Source: Mycolicibacterium mucogenicum DSM 44124
GTDB taxonomy: Bacteria; Actinomycetota; Actinomycetes; Mycobacteriales; Mycobacteriaceae
Assembly: GCF_005670685.2 (NCBI RefSeq)
Contig: NZ_CP062008.1
Span: 3,596,001-3,660,000, forward strand
Direction: 5' to 3'
DNA length: 64,000 nucleotides
The notes under the pieces are model-generated. The model worked only from the letters and a program-made list of their open reading frames with translations. It made no database searches and was not told where the DNA came from. Of this stretch, positions 8,732 through 16,754 are shown one piece after another; within the stretch, counting starts at the first letter, position 1; every line of letters starts with the position of its first letter. A program made the translations under genes and the position numbers.

Positions 8732-10506
8732 GTGATGACCAGCCCCTCAAGGGTTTCCGCATCCCGCCAGGCTGCGAGGATGTCGGCGTATTCGGTGGGG
8801 CTGCCGAAGAAGAAGCTGTCCTGGTTCAGCCGGTCGCTGGGCTGCCCTTCGCGGTTGTAGTAGCCGGGCGTGCAGGCTTCGCGCCGGCCGGAGATCACCA
8901 CGGAACGCGCCACCACATCGCGGACCCAGCCGTCCTCGGCGGCCGCGCTCGCCTCCAATTTGGTGATGTCATTCTTGAGCGCCCACGCGATCACCCACGC
9001 GGTGTGCCGCGACTGCGTGTCGATCAGGTACGGGAAGTTCACCGTGAATCCGGACTGCGCGATGCTCGCGATGAAGCAGTTCGGAAAACCGTTGACATGC
9101 AAACCATGTAGCGTGCGCACCCCATCGGACCACTTCTCGGTCAACGTCTTTCCGTCACGGCCGATCACCTCGAACCCGGTGCGCCGCGTGTAGTCGGTGC
9201 CAACCTCGAAGCCCGTCGCGAAGATCAGGCAGTCAAGCGGGTATTCGGTGCCGTCGACCACGACGCCGGCCGCGCTGATCTGCTCGACACCCCGGCCCCG
9301 GGTGTCGACCAGGGTGACGTTATCGCGGTTGAACGTCTGCAGATACTCGTCATGGAAACAGGGCCGCTTGCAGTAGTAGCCGTACCAGGGCTTGAGCCCT
9401 TCGGCGGTGGCCGGGTCGGTCACCAGCGCGTCGATGCGCGCCCGGATCTGCTCCATCTTGGCGAAGTCCGCCAACTCCGCCGTCGACGCCTGCGGATCGG
9501 TGCCCTCTTTGGCAATCGGCATGGCCTTGGCCAGGCTGGTCCAGGCGTCGGCCACCAAATCCTCGTCGGCCTGGCCGCCGGCGGTGAGGATCTGGAAATT
9601 CTCGATGCGGCGCTGCTGCCAACCGGGTTCCAGCGCCGCGGCCCAGTCCGGGTCGGTGGGCGCGTTGGCCCGCACGTCGACCGTCGACGGCGTCCGCTGG
9701 AATACGAACAGCTCCCCGACGGCCGGCGCCAGGCGCGGCACGCACTGGATCGACGTAGCGCCCGTGCCGATGATGCCGACGCGCTTGTCGGCCAGGTTTT
9801 CCAGGCCCGCGCCGGTATAGGCGTAGTCCCAGCGGCTGGTGTGGAACGCGTGGCCTGCGAACTCGGTGATGCCCTCGATCCCGGGCAGTTTGGGCTTCTG
9901 CAGGTAGCCGTTGGCCATCGAGACGAACTGGGCACGAATGGCGTCGCCGTGGTTGGTGGCGATCACCCACCGCGAATCGGCTGCGTCCCAACGGATTTCC
10001 CGCACCTCGGTCTGCAGGCACGCGTTGCGGTACAGGTCGTAGTGCTCGGCGATGGCCTGGCAGTGCGCGAAAATCTCGGCGCCCTTGGCGTACTTCTCGG
10101 TCGGCACATAACCCAGTTCTTCCAGCAGCGGCATGTACACGTACGACTCGACGTCACAGGCGATGCCGGGATAGCGGTTCCAGTACCAGGTGCCGCCCAC
10201 GTCGGCGGCCTTGTCGATCAGCCGGATGTCCGCCACGCCCAGTTCCCGCAGCCGGGCACCGGTGAGCAACCCGCCGAAACCGGCGCCGATGATCGCGACG
10301 TCGACCTCGTCGGTCAGCGGCGCACGGGTGAAACCCGGCTCGGCCCAAGGGTCTTCACCGAAGGTCGCGAACCGGCCGGCGATCTCCACGTACTGGCCGA
10401 TGCCGTCGGAACGCAGCCGACGGGCGCGCTCCTCGGCGTACCGCTGCCGCAGCGCGTCAGGGTCGAACGTCGTGCCGTCGCTGCCCGAGCTCCCGCCATG
10501 CGTCAT
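8728..10506 (-). CDS. Flavin-binding Baeyer-Villiger monooxygenase
   Basis: A 592-aa type I Baeyer-Villiger monooxygenase: FAD plus NADPH, ketone to ester or lactone. The first Rossmann motif GAGFGG is near residue 45. The fingerprint FxGxxxHxxxW(D/P) appears as FAGHAFHTSRWDY, and the second Rossmann motif is GTGATSIQ. Size matches the longer cyclic-ketone or steroid-type enzymes. ATG 10506 is preferred over GTG 10524, because the latter would put the operator-like TGGAACACGTTTCA partly inside the coding region. No strong Shine-Dalgarno sequence precedes either start. It heads a two-gene unit with the aldehyde dehydrogenase. Confidence 0.9.
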   Translation of the reverse strand: MTHGGSSGSDGTTFDPDALRQRYAEERARRLRSDGIGQYVEIAGRFATFGEDPWAEPGFTRAPLTDEVDVAIIGAGFGGLLTGARLRELGVADIRLIDKAADVGGTWYWNRYPGIACDVESYVYMPLLEELGYVPTEKYAKGAEIFAHCQAIAEHYDLYRNACLQTEVREIRWDAADSRWVIATNHGDAIRAQFVSMANGYLQKPKLPGIEGITEFAGHAFHTSRWDYAYTGAGLENLADKRVGIIGTGATSIQCVPRLAPAVGELFVFQRTPSTVDVRANAPTDPDWAAALEPGWQQRRIENFQILTAGGQADEDLVADAWTSLAKAMPIAKEGTDPQASTAELADFAKMEQIRARIDALVTDPATAEGLKPWYGYYCKRPCFHDEYLQTFNRDNVTLVDTRGRGVEQISAAGVVVDGTEYPLDCLIFATGFEVGTDYTRRTGFEVIGRDGKTLTEKWSDGVRTLHGLHVNGFPNCFIASIAQSGFTVNFPYLIDTQSRHTAWVIAWALKNDITKLEASAAAEDGWVRDVVARSVVISGRREACTPGYYNREGQPSDRLNQDSFFFGSPTEYADILAAWRDAETLEGLVIT

Positions 10507-10516
10507 CGATGCATAT

Positions 10517-10530
10517 TGGAACACGTTTCA
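10517..10530. promoter_or_regulatory. KstR-like operator TGGAACACGTTTCA
   Basis: This 14-mer fits the published KstR (cholesterol regulon) consensus TnnAACnnGTTnnA at every fixed position. It is a near-palindrome 11 bp upstream of the monooxygenase ATG. Other TetR-type repressors bind similar sites, so the regulator is not certain. Confidence 0.5.
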
Positions 10531-10572
10531 GTTTCTGGCAAGGGCCTTTCGCGCTGCGACAGCGGCCTGCGG

Positions 10573-11316
10573 TCAGTGCGCGGCCAGCCAGTCCTGCAGA
10601 CGGGTGGTGGCGATGGTGGCGTCGGCACCGGTGACCAGACCCGTGTCGCCGACCTTCGTGCCGAAGTAGACGGCCGCCGGGTCGGTCACGATCGGCAGCG
10701 TGCTGCCGCTGTGGGCCTGGGCCAGCTCGGCCAGCCGCGCGAAGGTCATCTTCTCCGGCCCGCCGATATTGGTGATCCCGTCGATCGGCGCGGCCTGCGC
10801 CGCGCGGGCAACTTCGGCTGCGACATCCTTGCCGGCCATCGGCTGGATGAGGCCTTCCGGCGCGCGCACGACGCCGTCGACGGTCAGTGAGGCCGTGATC
10901 GCCTCGGCGAATTCGTGGAACTGCGTGGCCCGAACGATGGTGTAGTGCAACCCCGATCCGGTGATGATGCGCTCCTGAGCGACCTTGGCCCGCATGTACC
11001 CACTGTCCGGCAGACCGTCGCAGCCCACGATGGACAACGCAACGTAGTGGCCGACGCCCGCGTCCTTGGCTGCGGTCGTCAGGTTCGTCGCCGATTTGGT
11101 GAAGAAGTCGAGCACCGGCCCGTCGGAGAAGTCGGGCGAGTTGACGACGTCGACGAGTACATCGGCGCCGGCCAGTGCGTCGGCAAGGCCCGCGCCGGTG
11201 AGGACATCAGCGCCGGACTCACGGGAGGCGGCAACGGTGTCGTGGCCCGCGGCACCCAGGAGCGCGACGACCTTGGAGCCGATCTGGCCGCTGGCCCCTA
11301 TCACAGTGATCTTCAT
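10573..11316 (-). CDS. NmrA-like NAD(P)-binding reductase, copy 1
   Basis: A 247-aa atypical SDR of the NmrA/SDR_a5 type, related to quinone oxidoreductases and NADPH sensors. The nucleotide motif GASGQIG is at residues 8-14; the classical YxxxK pair is replaced by SGYMRAKVAQE. It is about 85% identical by eye to copy 2 at 15113-15856, so one arose by recent duplication. It lies 73 bp downstream of the cupin gene on the same strand and has no regulatory element of its own, so it is probably transcribed from the cupin promoter. Catalytic activity against quinones is inferred only from family resemblance. Confidence 0.85.
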   Translation of the reverse strand: MKITVIGASGQIGSKVVALLGAAGHDTVAASRESGADVLTGAGLADALAGADVLVDVVNSPDFSDGPVLDFFTKSATNLTTAAKDAGVGHYVALSIVGCDGLPDSGYMRAKVAQERIITGSGLHYTIVRATQFHEFAEAITASLTVDGVVRAPEGLIQPMAGKDVAAEVARAAQAAPIDGITNIGGPEKMTFARLAELAQAHSGSTLPIVTDPAAVYFGTKVGDTGLVTGADATIATTRLQDWLAAH

Positions 11317-11389
11317 GAGTCATGCCTTTCATCGTTGATTTCTGTTGTGCTACAGCAGCTCTGGCCGCTGAGCGGCGGTTCGTCGGCCG

Positions 11390-11791
11390 TCAGCGGACCC
11401 GGCGATCCTTGCGGGCTTCGAGTTCGTCGTCGTCGACGACCACGAGCATCGGCACGTCCGGGTTGCAGACCATCGTGACGAGGTACCGCACCGGGATGTC
11501 CGAGCGGTTGTTGCCGTCGGAATAGTGGATGACGTCGCCCCCGGGCTCCCAGAACGCCTCCCCCGCCCTGACCACGCGCGGGGCCTCGCCTTCGAGCTCG
11601 AAGAGCATCTCCCCGTCCAGCACATAGCCGAACGCCGGTCCGCCCGGGTGACGGTGCGGTGGCGCTCCGGCCCCTCCGGGCGGCCACTCGATGATCACCG
11701 TCATCACGTGCGCACCGGCCGGAATGAACGGCGGCGTGACGGTCTGGATGGTCGTGATGGCGTTGGCTATGTCGTCCGATGTGGCGAACAT
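11390..11791 (-). CDS. Cupin-domain protein
   Basis: A 133-aa single-domain cupin. Motif 1 is PPHRHPGGPAFGYVLDGEM, with two His that can hold a metal; motif 2 is WEPGGDVIHYSDGNN. Such small cupins may be sensors, isomerases or dioxygenases, and no substrate is apparent. AGTTGAGGAG precedes the ATG. Element A of the shared regulatory motif lies upstream, with CTGA ending exactly 36 nt before the start. An internally deleted copy of this gene survives at 16609-16710 and shares the C-terminal DDDE-EAR-DRRVR signature. Confidence 0.85.
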   Translation of the reverse strand: MFATSDDIANAITTIQTVTPPFIPAGAHVMTVIIEWPPGGAGAPPHRHPGGPAFGYVLDGEMLFELEGEAPRVVRAGEAFWEPGGDVIHYSDGNNRSDIPVRYLVTMVCNPDVPMLVVVDDDELEARKDRRVR

Positions 11792-11827
11792 GCTTGCTCC
11801 TCAACTGAATTCGGCGGGATCGGTGGA

Positions 11828-11877
11828 TTCAGACTCTCAGCTGTGCAGGGCGATGGGACCCTTGGAAGCCCGTAGTC
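11828..11877 (-). promoter_or_regulatory. Regulon element A (upstream of cupin)
   Basis: Minus-strand GACTACG, GGC, TTCCAAGGGTCC, 21 bases, GTCTGAA; the start codon follows after 36 nt. It lies between the nitroreductase stop and the cupin start. One of six such elements (A-F), probably a promoter or activator site for the island's sigma factor or LuxR-type regulator. Confidence 0.75.
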
Positions 11878-11883
11878 GGTGGG

Positions 11884-12564
11884 TCAGGGCCGGGCGCCCT
11901 GGTCCCCGATGAATGTGACGGTTTCGCCGAGCGGGGCCCGGCCGGTCCGCACGTATTCGACGGCGGCGTCCTCGTAACCGATCGACATGCCGCAGAACAG
12001 CATCAGTTCGCTCGGCGGCGACAGGACCTCGGCGACGGTGTTGTGTACCTGCGACCAGGCCATCTGCGGGCAGCTGTGCAGCCCCTCGGCGCGCAACAGC
12101 AGCATGACGCTCTGCAGATACATCCCGAGGTCGGCCCACTGGGCCACGCCCAGATCCCGGTCGATGTAGCAGAACAGGGCGGCCGGTGCGCCGAAACAGT
12201 CCCAGTTGGCGATCGCGGCCCGCTGACGCGCCTCCCAGTCCTCCCGTGCGATGCCGAGTGCGCTGTAACGCTCGTTGCCGAACGCCTCGCGGCGGTCGCG
12301 GTACGGCGACTTCATCGCCGGCGGGTACATCACGTATTCCCGGTCGTCCCAAAGGACTCCGTCGGCTACCCGCCCCACCGCGCGCTTCTTCAGTTCGGCC
12401 AGTGGCGAGCCCGTCACGACGTAGATGTTCCACGGCTGGATGTTCGAGCCAGACGGTGCCCACGCAGCCGCAGTCAGCACGCGCTCGATCACGTCTCTGG
12501 GTACTTCTTTGTCGATGAAACCACGCACCGAGCGCCTGGTGGTCACTGCCTCGTAGACGTCCAC
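11884..12564 (-). CDS. Nitroreductase-family flavoprotein, copy 1
   Basis: A 226-aa FMN-dependent nitroreductase-fold protein. The N-terminal TTRRSVRGF phosphate-binding segment and APSGSNIQPWNIYVVTG are the classic FMN contacts; LGMYLQSVMLLLRAEGL is the dimer helix. Members reduce nitroaromatics, quinones or enones with NAD(P)H. The GTG start is supported because element B's CTGA ends exactly 36 nt upstream, as in three sister genes. A paralogue is at 15953-16612, but the two are only distantly similar, so this pair is older than the NmrA duplication. Confidence 0.87.
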   Translation of the reverse strand: MDVYEAVTTRRSVRGFIDKEVPRDVIERVLTAAAWAPSGSNIQPWNIYVVTGSPLAELKKRAVGRVADGVLWDDREYVMYPPAMKSPYRDRREAFGNERYSALGIAREDWEARQRAAIANWDCFGAPAALFCYIDRDLGVAQWADLGMYLQSVMLLLRAEGLHSCPQMAWSQVHNTVAEVLSPPSELMLFCGMSIGYEDAAVEYVRTGRAPLGETVTFIGDQGARP

Positions 12565-12600
12565 GGTGAACCTGCTTTCCGGTCCGCTTCAACGGTCCAC

Positions 12601-12650
12601 TTCAGCCTGCAGGCTGTGGCCCGCCCGCGGACCCTTGGAAATTCGTGGTC
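12601..12650 (-). promoter_or_regulatory. Regulon element B (upstream of nitroreductase 1)
   Basis: Minus-strand GACCACG, AAT, TTCCAAGGGTCC, 21 bases, GGCTGAA, then 36 nt to the GTG. Nearly the whole element lies inside the last codons of the sigma factor gene and encodes its TTNFQGS tail. Confidence 0.75.
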
Positions 12651-13219
12651 ACCGGCCGGCACGCCGAATCCTGTTGACGGTCCAGGTGCGACAGCGCGGT
12701 ACGCAGTTGCCGCCGCCCCCGCGAAACCCGCGACATCACCGTGCCCATCGGGACACCCATGAGCGCGGCCGTCTCGGCGTAGGTATAACCCTGAATCCCG
12801 ACGTAGAAGACCGCCGTCCGGGCGCCGTCGGTCAGCTCCGACAGCGCGGCCACGACGTCGTCGTCGGGCATCACGTCCAGCACCTCGACCTCGGCCGAAC
12901 GATGGACAGCCGACCGCTCATGGCCACTCGCGGTGAACATCTCGAGTGCCACCTCGGCGGGACGGCACTGCCGGTACCGGTGTCTGCTGACCCAGCGGTT
13001 GTGCAGAATCCGGAAGAGCCACGCGTTGAGGTTCGTGCCCGGCCGAAACGACCCGAAGCCCTCGAAGGCGTGTAACAGCGTGTCCTGCAAGAGATCTTCG
13101 GCGTCGGCGTCGGAGTCCGTCAGCCGTCGGGCGCCGCGTCCGAGCGCATCGAACAACGGGACGGCCTCGACGACGAACCGGGCGGCGAGTTCGGAATCCG
13201 GTGCCGGCGCTGCCGTCAC
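12602..13219 (-). CDS. ECF RNA polymerase sigma factor
   Basis: A 205-aa sigma-70 of the ECF class with region 2 (about 20-90; DAEDLLQDTLLHAFEGFGSF, NLNAWLFRILHNRW) and region 4 (about 120-180; AALSELTDGARTAVFYVGIQGYTYAETAALMGVPMGTVMSRVSRGRRQL). It resembles the RpoE/SigH-like ECF groups. No anti-sigma gene or extra C-terminal sensor domain is adjacent, which is unusual. Element C of the shared motif lies upstream, so it probably drives its own transcription; two-thirds of the island carries the same element. Its last 15 or so residues are encoded over element B and probably have no sigma function. Confidence 0.92.
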   Translation of the reverse strand: MTAAPAPDSELAARFVVEAVPLFDALGRGARRLTDSDADAEDLLQDTLLHAFEGFGSFRPGTNLNAWLFRILHNRWVSRHRYRQCRPAEVALEMFTASGHERSAVHRSAEVEVLDVMPDDDVVAALSELTDGARTAVFYVGIQGYTYAETAALMGVPMGTVMSRVSRGRRQLRTALSHLDRQQDSACRPVTTNFQGSAGGPQPAG

Positions 13220-13265
13220 GTTCGAGGCCTCCCTGTTTCAACCAGTGACGGTGAAATCCGCCGAA

Positions 13266-13315
13266 CTCAGACTCGTCGAGCGGCGGCCGCGGCGAACCTT
13301 TGAAAGTACGTAGTC
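13266..13315 (-). promoter_or_regulatory. Regulon element C (upstream of the ECF sigma gene)
   Basis: Minus-strand GACTACG, TAC, TTTCAAAGGTTC, 21 bases, GTCTGAG; 46 nt follow before the GTG start. The 12-mer departs from the majority form at three positions. It indicates autoregulation if the sigma factor reads these elements. Confidence 0.7.
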
Positions 13316-13426
13316 CGTTGCCCCAATCCGTGGTGCGTGCCGGCACGGATGACTTCGCGGGGTGGCTCGCGTTCAACCCCGCGCAGGGTGAATTCCCTGC
13401 CGAACGATGCAGCCAAAGGAGACAAC

Positions 13427-14341
13427 GTGAGCTTGGACAACATTTCCCACCTCGGGCAGACGGGGCTCGACGAGTTGGTTCCGTCGCGCTACGCCGTGCA
13501 GGTGGGCGACATCGAAGTACTGGTCATCAGCGACGGTGTACTGCCGATCACCGCATCGACATTGGCCACCACCACCCCGCCGGCCGACCTGGCGGAGTGG
13601 CTGAACGACAACTTCCTGCCGCCGGAGATCGTCGACTGGCCGCTGAACGTCGTCGTGGTGCGCAGCGGTGATCAGACGATCCTGGTCGACGCCGGGCTGG
13701 GGCTCGAGTTCCCGGACTTCCCGCGCGCCGGCCAGACGATCCAGCGCCTGGAGGCCGCGGGCGTCGATCTCGATTCGGTGACCGACGTCGTGCTGACCCA
13801 CATGCACATGGACCACGTCGGCGGGCTGATCACCGAAGGACTCAAAGACCGGCTGCGTGCCGATCTGCGCGTCCACGCCTCGACCGCCGAGGCCGAGTTC
13901 TGGGAGGCGCCCGATTTCTCCCGCACGGTCATGCCGCAGCCCATTCCGGACGTGCTGAAGCGGGTCGCCACCCAGTTCCTGAACGAATACCGCGGCCAAT
14001 TGCGGACTTTCGAGACGGACTACGAGGTGGCGCCGGGCGTGCTCATCTCCCGCACCGGCGGGCACACTCCCGGCCACAGCGTGGTGCGGCTGGAGTCCCG
14101 CGGCGAGAAGCTGATGTTCGCGGGCGATGCGGTGTTCGCTCCCGGTTTCGACAACCCCGAGTGGCAGAACGGTTTCGAGCACGATCCCGCGGAGGCGGCC
14201 CGCGTCCGCGTCGGCCTGCTGCGGGAGGTAGCGGCGACTGGATCGGCTCTGGTGGCGACGCACCTGCCGTTCCCCTCGGTGTGCCACGTGGCGGCCGCGG
14301 GCGACACCTTCCGGTGCGTTCCCGCAACCTGGGATTACTGA
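13427..14341 (+). CDS. Metallo-beta-lactamase-fold hydrolase, copy 1
   Basis: A 304-aa MBL-fold enzyme with the zinc motif THMHMDHVGG (HxHxDH), a later metal His in GGHTPGHS, and Asp in FAGDAVF. The fold and length suit a lactonase or quorum-quenching-type hydrolase, not an antibiotic-degrading lactamase. GTG 13427 is chosen over upstream starts because AAAGGAG lies 6 nt before it. It is about 60% identical by eye to the copy at 16755-17681 and ends in the same PFPSVCHV...FRCVPA tail. It is the only plus-strand gene in the motif cluster, and a clean copy of the shared element is not seen before it. Confidence 0.87.
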   Translation: MSLDNISHLGQTGLDELVPSRYAVQVGDIEVLVISDGVLPITASTLATTTPPADLAEWLNDNFLPPEIVDWPLNVVVVRSGDQTILVDAGLGLEFPDFPRAGQTIQRLEAAGVDLDSVTDVVLTHMHMDHVGGLITEGLKDRLRADLRVHASTAEAEFWEAPDFSRTVMPQPIPDVLKRVATQFLNEYRGQLRTFETDYEVAPGVLISRTGGHTPGHSVVRLESRGEKLMFAGDAVFAPGFDNPEWQNGFEHDPAEAARVRVGLLREVAATGSALVATHLPFPSVCHVAAAGDTFRCVPATWDY

Positions 14342-14351
14342 CCGCTGACCA

Positions 14352-14392
14352 CGAAAACGGCCCCCGGACATGTTGTCCGGGGGCCGTTTTCG
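14352..14392. terminator. Bidirectional hairpin terminator
   Basis: Perfect 19-bp stem (CGAAAACGGCCCCCGGACA at 14352-14370 and its complement at 14374-14392) with a TGT loop and A/T runs on both sides. It separates the convergent hydrolase (+) and SDR (-) genes. Confidence 0.9.
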
Positions 14393-14396
14393 GCGA

Positions 14397-15116
14397 TCAC
14401 GCCGCCGCGCCGCCGCCGTCGGCGTGCAGGGTCGAGCCGGTGATGAAACTCGACCGTGGCGACGCGAGGAACAGCACCGCCTGCGCGATCTCGGCCGGCT
14501 GCGCCGTCCGGCCCAGTGGCAGTGCGCGACCCAGCTCGTCGTTGGTGTCACCCCACTCGGCAACGACGCCCGGGGTCGCCGTCGGTCCCGGCGCGACGCT
14601 GTTGACGCGCACTCCTTGCGGCCCGAATTCCGTTGCCCACGTGCGGGTCAACGATTCCAATGCCGCCTTGGAGGCGCTGTAGCTGGACGCCCCGGGAACG
14701 CCTTTGAACGCAACCATGGACGTGACGTTGACGATGCTCCCGCGTCCGCGGCGGAGCATGCCCGGTACCAGTGCTGCCACCAGGAAGTAGGCGCCGCGCA
14801 CGTTGGTGTCGAACGTCGACTCGAACGACGCGACGTCCTGCTCCACGGTGAGCGCGCCCGGGAAGCTGGCGGCGTTGTTGACGACGATGTCGACATCACC
14901 ACATTGGCGGGCAAGGCTTTTCACCGATTCCAGATCCGCCAGGTCGGCGGCGATGAATCGCACCCCGAGTTCGGCGGCCGCCGCGGCGCCGCGATCTGCG
15001 GAGCGTCCGGTGATGTTCACCGCGGCGCCTTCGGCAGCCAAAAGACGCGCGGTCTCGTATCCGATTCCGGCTGTCCCGCCCGTCACCAGCGCGGTCAGGC
15101 CCGTCAGCTCCGTCAC
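14397..15116 (-). CDS. Classical short-chain dehydrogenase/reductase
   Basis: A 239-aa SDR with the cofactor motif TGGTAGIG at 13-20, NNAAS, the catalytic Ser and YSASK (Tyr-x-x-x-Lys), and the C-terminal ITGSTLHADGG. Normal length for 3-oxoacyl reductase-like SDRs; the substrate is unknown. The GTG start overlaps the stop of NmrA copy 2 by 4 nt (GTGA), so it is the second gene of a unit transcribed from element D. Confidence 0.92.
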   Translation of the reverse strand: MTELTGLTALVTGGTAGIGYETARLLAAEGAAVNITGRSADRGAAAAAELGVRFIAADLADLESVKSLARQCGDVDIVVNNAASFPGALTVEQDVASFESTFDTNVRGAYFLVAALVPGMLRRGRGSIVNVTSMVAFKGVPGASSYSASKAALESLTRTWATEFGPQGVRVNSVAPGPTATPGVVAEWGDTNDELGRALPLGRTAQPAEIAQAVLFLASPRSSFITGSTLHADGGGAAA

Positions 15117-15856
15117 TGGGTGGCCAGCCAGTCGGCCAGGTGCAGGTCCGAGATGATCGCGTCGCCACTGGTGACCAGGCCGGTGTCGCCGACCTTGGTG
15201 CCGAAGTAGACGGCTGCCGGGTCGACCACGATCGGCAGACTCTCATGGCGGTGCGCCAGCGCCAGTTTCGCCAGGCCGGCGAACGTCAACTTGTCCGGCC
15301 CGCCGATGTTCACGATGCCGTCGACCGGCGCGGCCTGCGCGACACGAGCCACTTCGGCCGCGACATCGGCGCCGGCGATCGGCTGGATGAGGCCCTCGGG
15401 CACCCGCACCTGACCGTCCACCGTCAGCGATGCGGTGATCGCTTCGGCGAACTCGTGAAACTGAGTGGCCCGCACGATGGTGTACGGCAGTCCCGACGCC
15501 GTGATGATGCGTTCCTGGGCAACCTTGGCGCGCATGTAGCCGCTGTCGGGCAGCCTGTCGCAGCCCACGATCGACAGTGCCACGTAGTGGCCTACTCCGG
15601 CGGCCCTCGCCGCGGCCACGAGGTTGGTTGCCGACCGGGTGAAGAAGTCCAGCACGGGCCCGTCGGCGAAGTCCGGCGAGTTGACGACGTCGACGAGCGC
15701 GTCGGAGCCCGCGAGCGCCTCGGTCAGGCCCGCGCCGGTGAGGACATCGGCGCCCGAGTCCCGCGACGCCGCCACGGTCTGGTGACCGGCCTCGTTCAGC
15801 AGCGCGACGACCTTCGAACCGATCTGGCCACTGGCACCCATGACAGTGATCTTCAT
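15113..15856 (-). CDS. NmrA-like NAD(P)-binding reductase, copy 2
   Basis: A 247-aa near-duplicate of the protein at 10573-11316, with the same GASGQIG motif, length and ends (GTKVGDTGLVT...DWLA). ATG 15856 is preferred over GTG 15865: GAAAGGGTGG lies before it, and element D's TTGA box then ends exactly 36 nt upstream, as in three sister genes. Unlike copy 1 it has its own regulatory element and leads an operon with the SDR. The role is probably reduction of quinone-like electrophiles, by inference. Confidence 0.85.
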   Translation of the reverse strand: MKITVMGASGQIGSKVVALLNEAGHQTVAASRDSGADVLTGAGLTEALAGSDALVDVVNSPDFADGPVLDFFTRSATNLVAAARAAGVGHYVALSIVGCDRLPDSGYMRAKVAQERIITASGLPYTIVRATQFHEFAEAITASLTVDGQVRVPEGLIQPIAGADVAAEVARVAQAAPVDGIVNIGGPDKLTFAGLAKLALAHRHESLPIVVDPAAVYFGTKVGDTGLVTSGDAIISDLHLADWLATQ

Positions 15857-15892
15857 CAGACCCACCCTTTCGAATTGTTTCGGTTGTGCAGC

Positions 15893-15943
15893 TTCAACAC
15901 TGGTCGTCGACGAACGCGGGTGAACCCCGGAAAGTCCGTGGTC
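15893..15943 (-). promoter_or_regulatory. Regulon element D (upstream of NmrA copy 2)
   Basis: Minus-strand GACCACG, GAC, TTTCCGGGGTTC, 22 bases, TTGAA, then 36 nt to the ATG. The most divergent of the six, and the only one with a spacer one base longer. Confidence 0.68.
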
Positions 15944-15952
15944 CGCCGACCG

Positions 15953-16612
15953 TCAGTCGAGGAACACCACGTTGTCGCTGATCGGATTGCGCGGCGTATC
16001 AAGGTGATTCGCCGGAAAATCCGGGTCCGGGTAGCCGATCGAGATTCCACACAGGATCGTGAGATCCTCGGGAATATCGAGCTGCGCACGCAACACCTCG
16101 GGGTAGAAACTGATCGACACCTGTACACAACTTCCGAGCCCCCGCTCGGTCAATGCCAGCATCAGCGTCTGCAGGAACATCCCGACACCCATCGCGTCGA
16201 CTGCGCCGAAATCGCGGTGCATGCACACCACCCCGGCGACGGGGGCACGGAAGAACTCCCAGTTGCGCCGCTGCGCCGCCCAACGCCCGGCCGCATCGCT
16301 GCGGTCGATGCCCATCGCTCCGTACACCAGGGCACCGCTCTCGCGGCGCAGATGCGCGAACCGGGGCGGCAGGCCGGCCGAGCCCACCTCGGGCGGAGTC
16401 GTATCGACAACCGCGAGCAGCGCGTCGACCAACCGCGCGCGCCGCTCCCCGGTGACGAAGTAGACGTGCCACGGCTGGGTATTTGAGTTCGACGGCGCCC
16501 GGATCGCCAGCTCCAGCGCCTCATCCAGCAGTTCCCGCGGAACCGGCTTGTCCGGCAAGAACATCCGTGACGAACGGCGCGACCGGACGATATCGCCGAA
16601 CCCGATCGTCAT
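15953..16612 (-). CDS. Nitroreductase-family flavoprotein, copy 2
   Basis: A 219-aa FMN nitroreductase-fold protein: RSRRSSRMFLPDKPVPRELL at the N-terminus, APSNSNTQPWHVYFVTG for FMN, and GVGMFLQTLMLALTERGLGSC for the dimer helix. It belongs to the same family as copy 1 but is clearly divergent. Its ATG overlaps the stop of the deleted cupin ORF (ATGA), so that remnant still couples its translation. It is probably read from element E through the MBL copy 2 gene. Confidence 0.87.
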   Translation of the reverse strand: MTIGFGDIVRSRRSSRMFLPDKPVPRELLDEALELAIRAPSNSNTQPWHVYFVTGERRARLVDALLAVVDTTPPEVGSAGLPPRFAHLRRESGALVYGAMGIDRSDAAGRWAAQRRNWEFFRAPVAGVVCMHRDFGAVDAMGVGMFLQTLMLALTERGLGSCVQVSISFYPEVLRAQLDIPEDLTILCGISIGYPDPDFPANHLDTPRNPISDNVVFLD

Positions 16613-16710
16613 CGGACTCGCCGGTCCTCACGGGCCTCGAATTCGTCGTCATCGGCGGCCATGAGCATCGGCAGACCAGGCGTACAGATCAGGTCGGCGC
16701 TGTCGAACAT
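16609..16710 (-). pseudogene. Internally deleted cupin copy, 33-aa remnant ORF
   Basis: An intact 33-codon ORF. It starts MFDSAD, like the cupin's MFATSDD, and then jumps to CTPGLPMLMAADDDEFEAREDRRVR, matching the cupin's last 26 residues (CNPDVPMLVVVDDDELEARKDRRVR). About 100 residues, including both cupin metal motifs, are missing without a frameshift. The upstream GAATTCA and GAGGAG before the ATG also resemble those before the intact cupin. The stop overlaps the nitroreductase 2 start, so it may survive as a leader peptide or simply as a scar. No cupin activity is possible. Confidence 0.8.
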
Positions 16711-16754
16711 GGTTACTCCTCTGTTGAATTCAGTGATCCACGAGGCCCACCGGT

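Noticed and set aside
11381..11402. GGACCC-like sequence upstream of NmrA copy 1
   Set aside because: It lies in the cupin's C-terminal codons, lacks the TTGGAA core and has no CTGA box at the right distance.
13343..13392. Degenerate copy of the island element upstream of MBL copy 1 (CACGGATGACTTCGCGGGGTG, then GGTGAA)
   Set aside because: The spacing is off by two bases, the 12-mer matches poorly, and the distance to the start differs; not counted as a seventh element.
13427..14341. Antibiotic beta-lactamase
   Set aside because: The zinc motif marks the fold only; length, tail and context fit lactonase-type hydrolases better.
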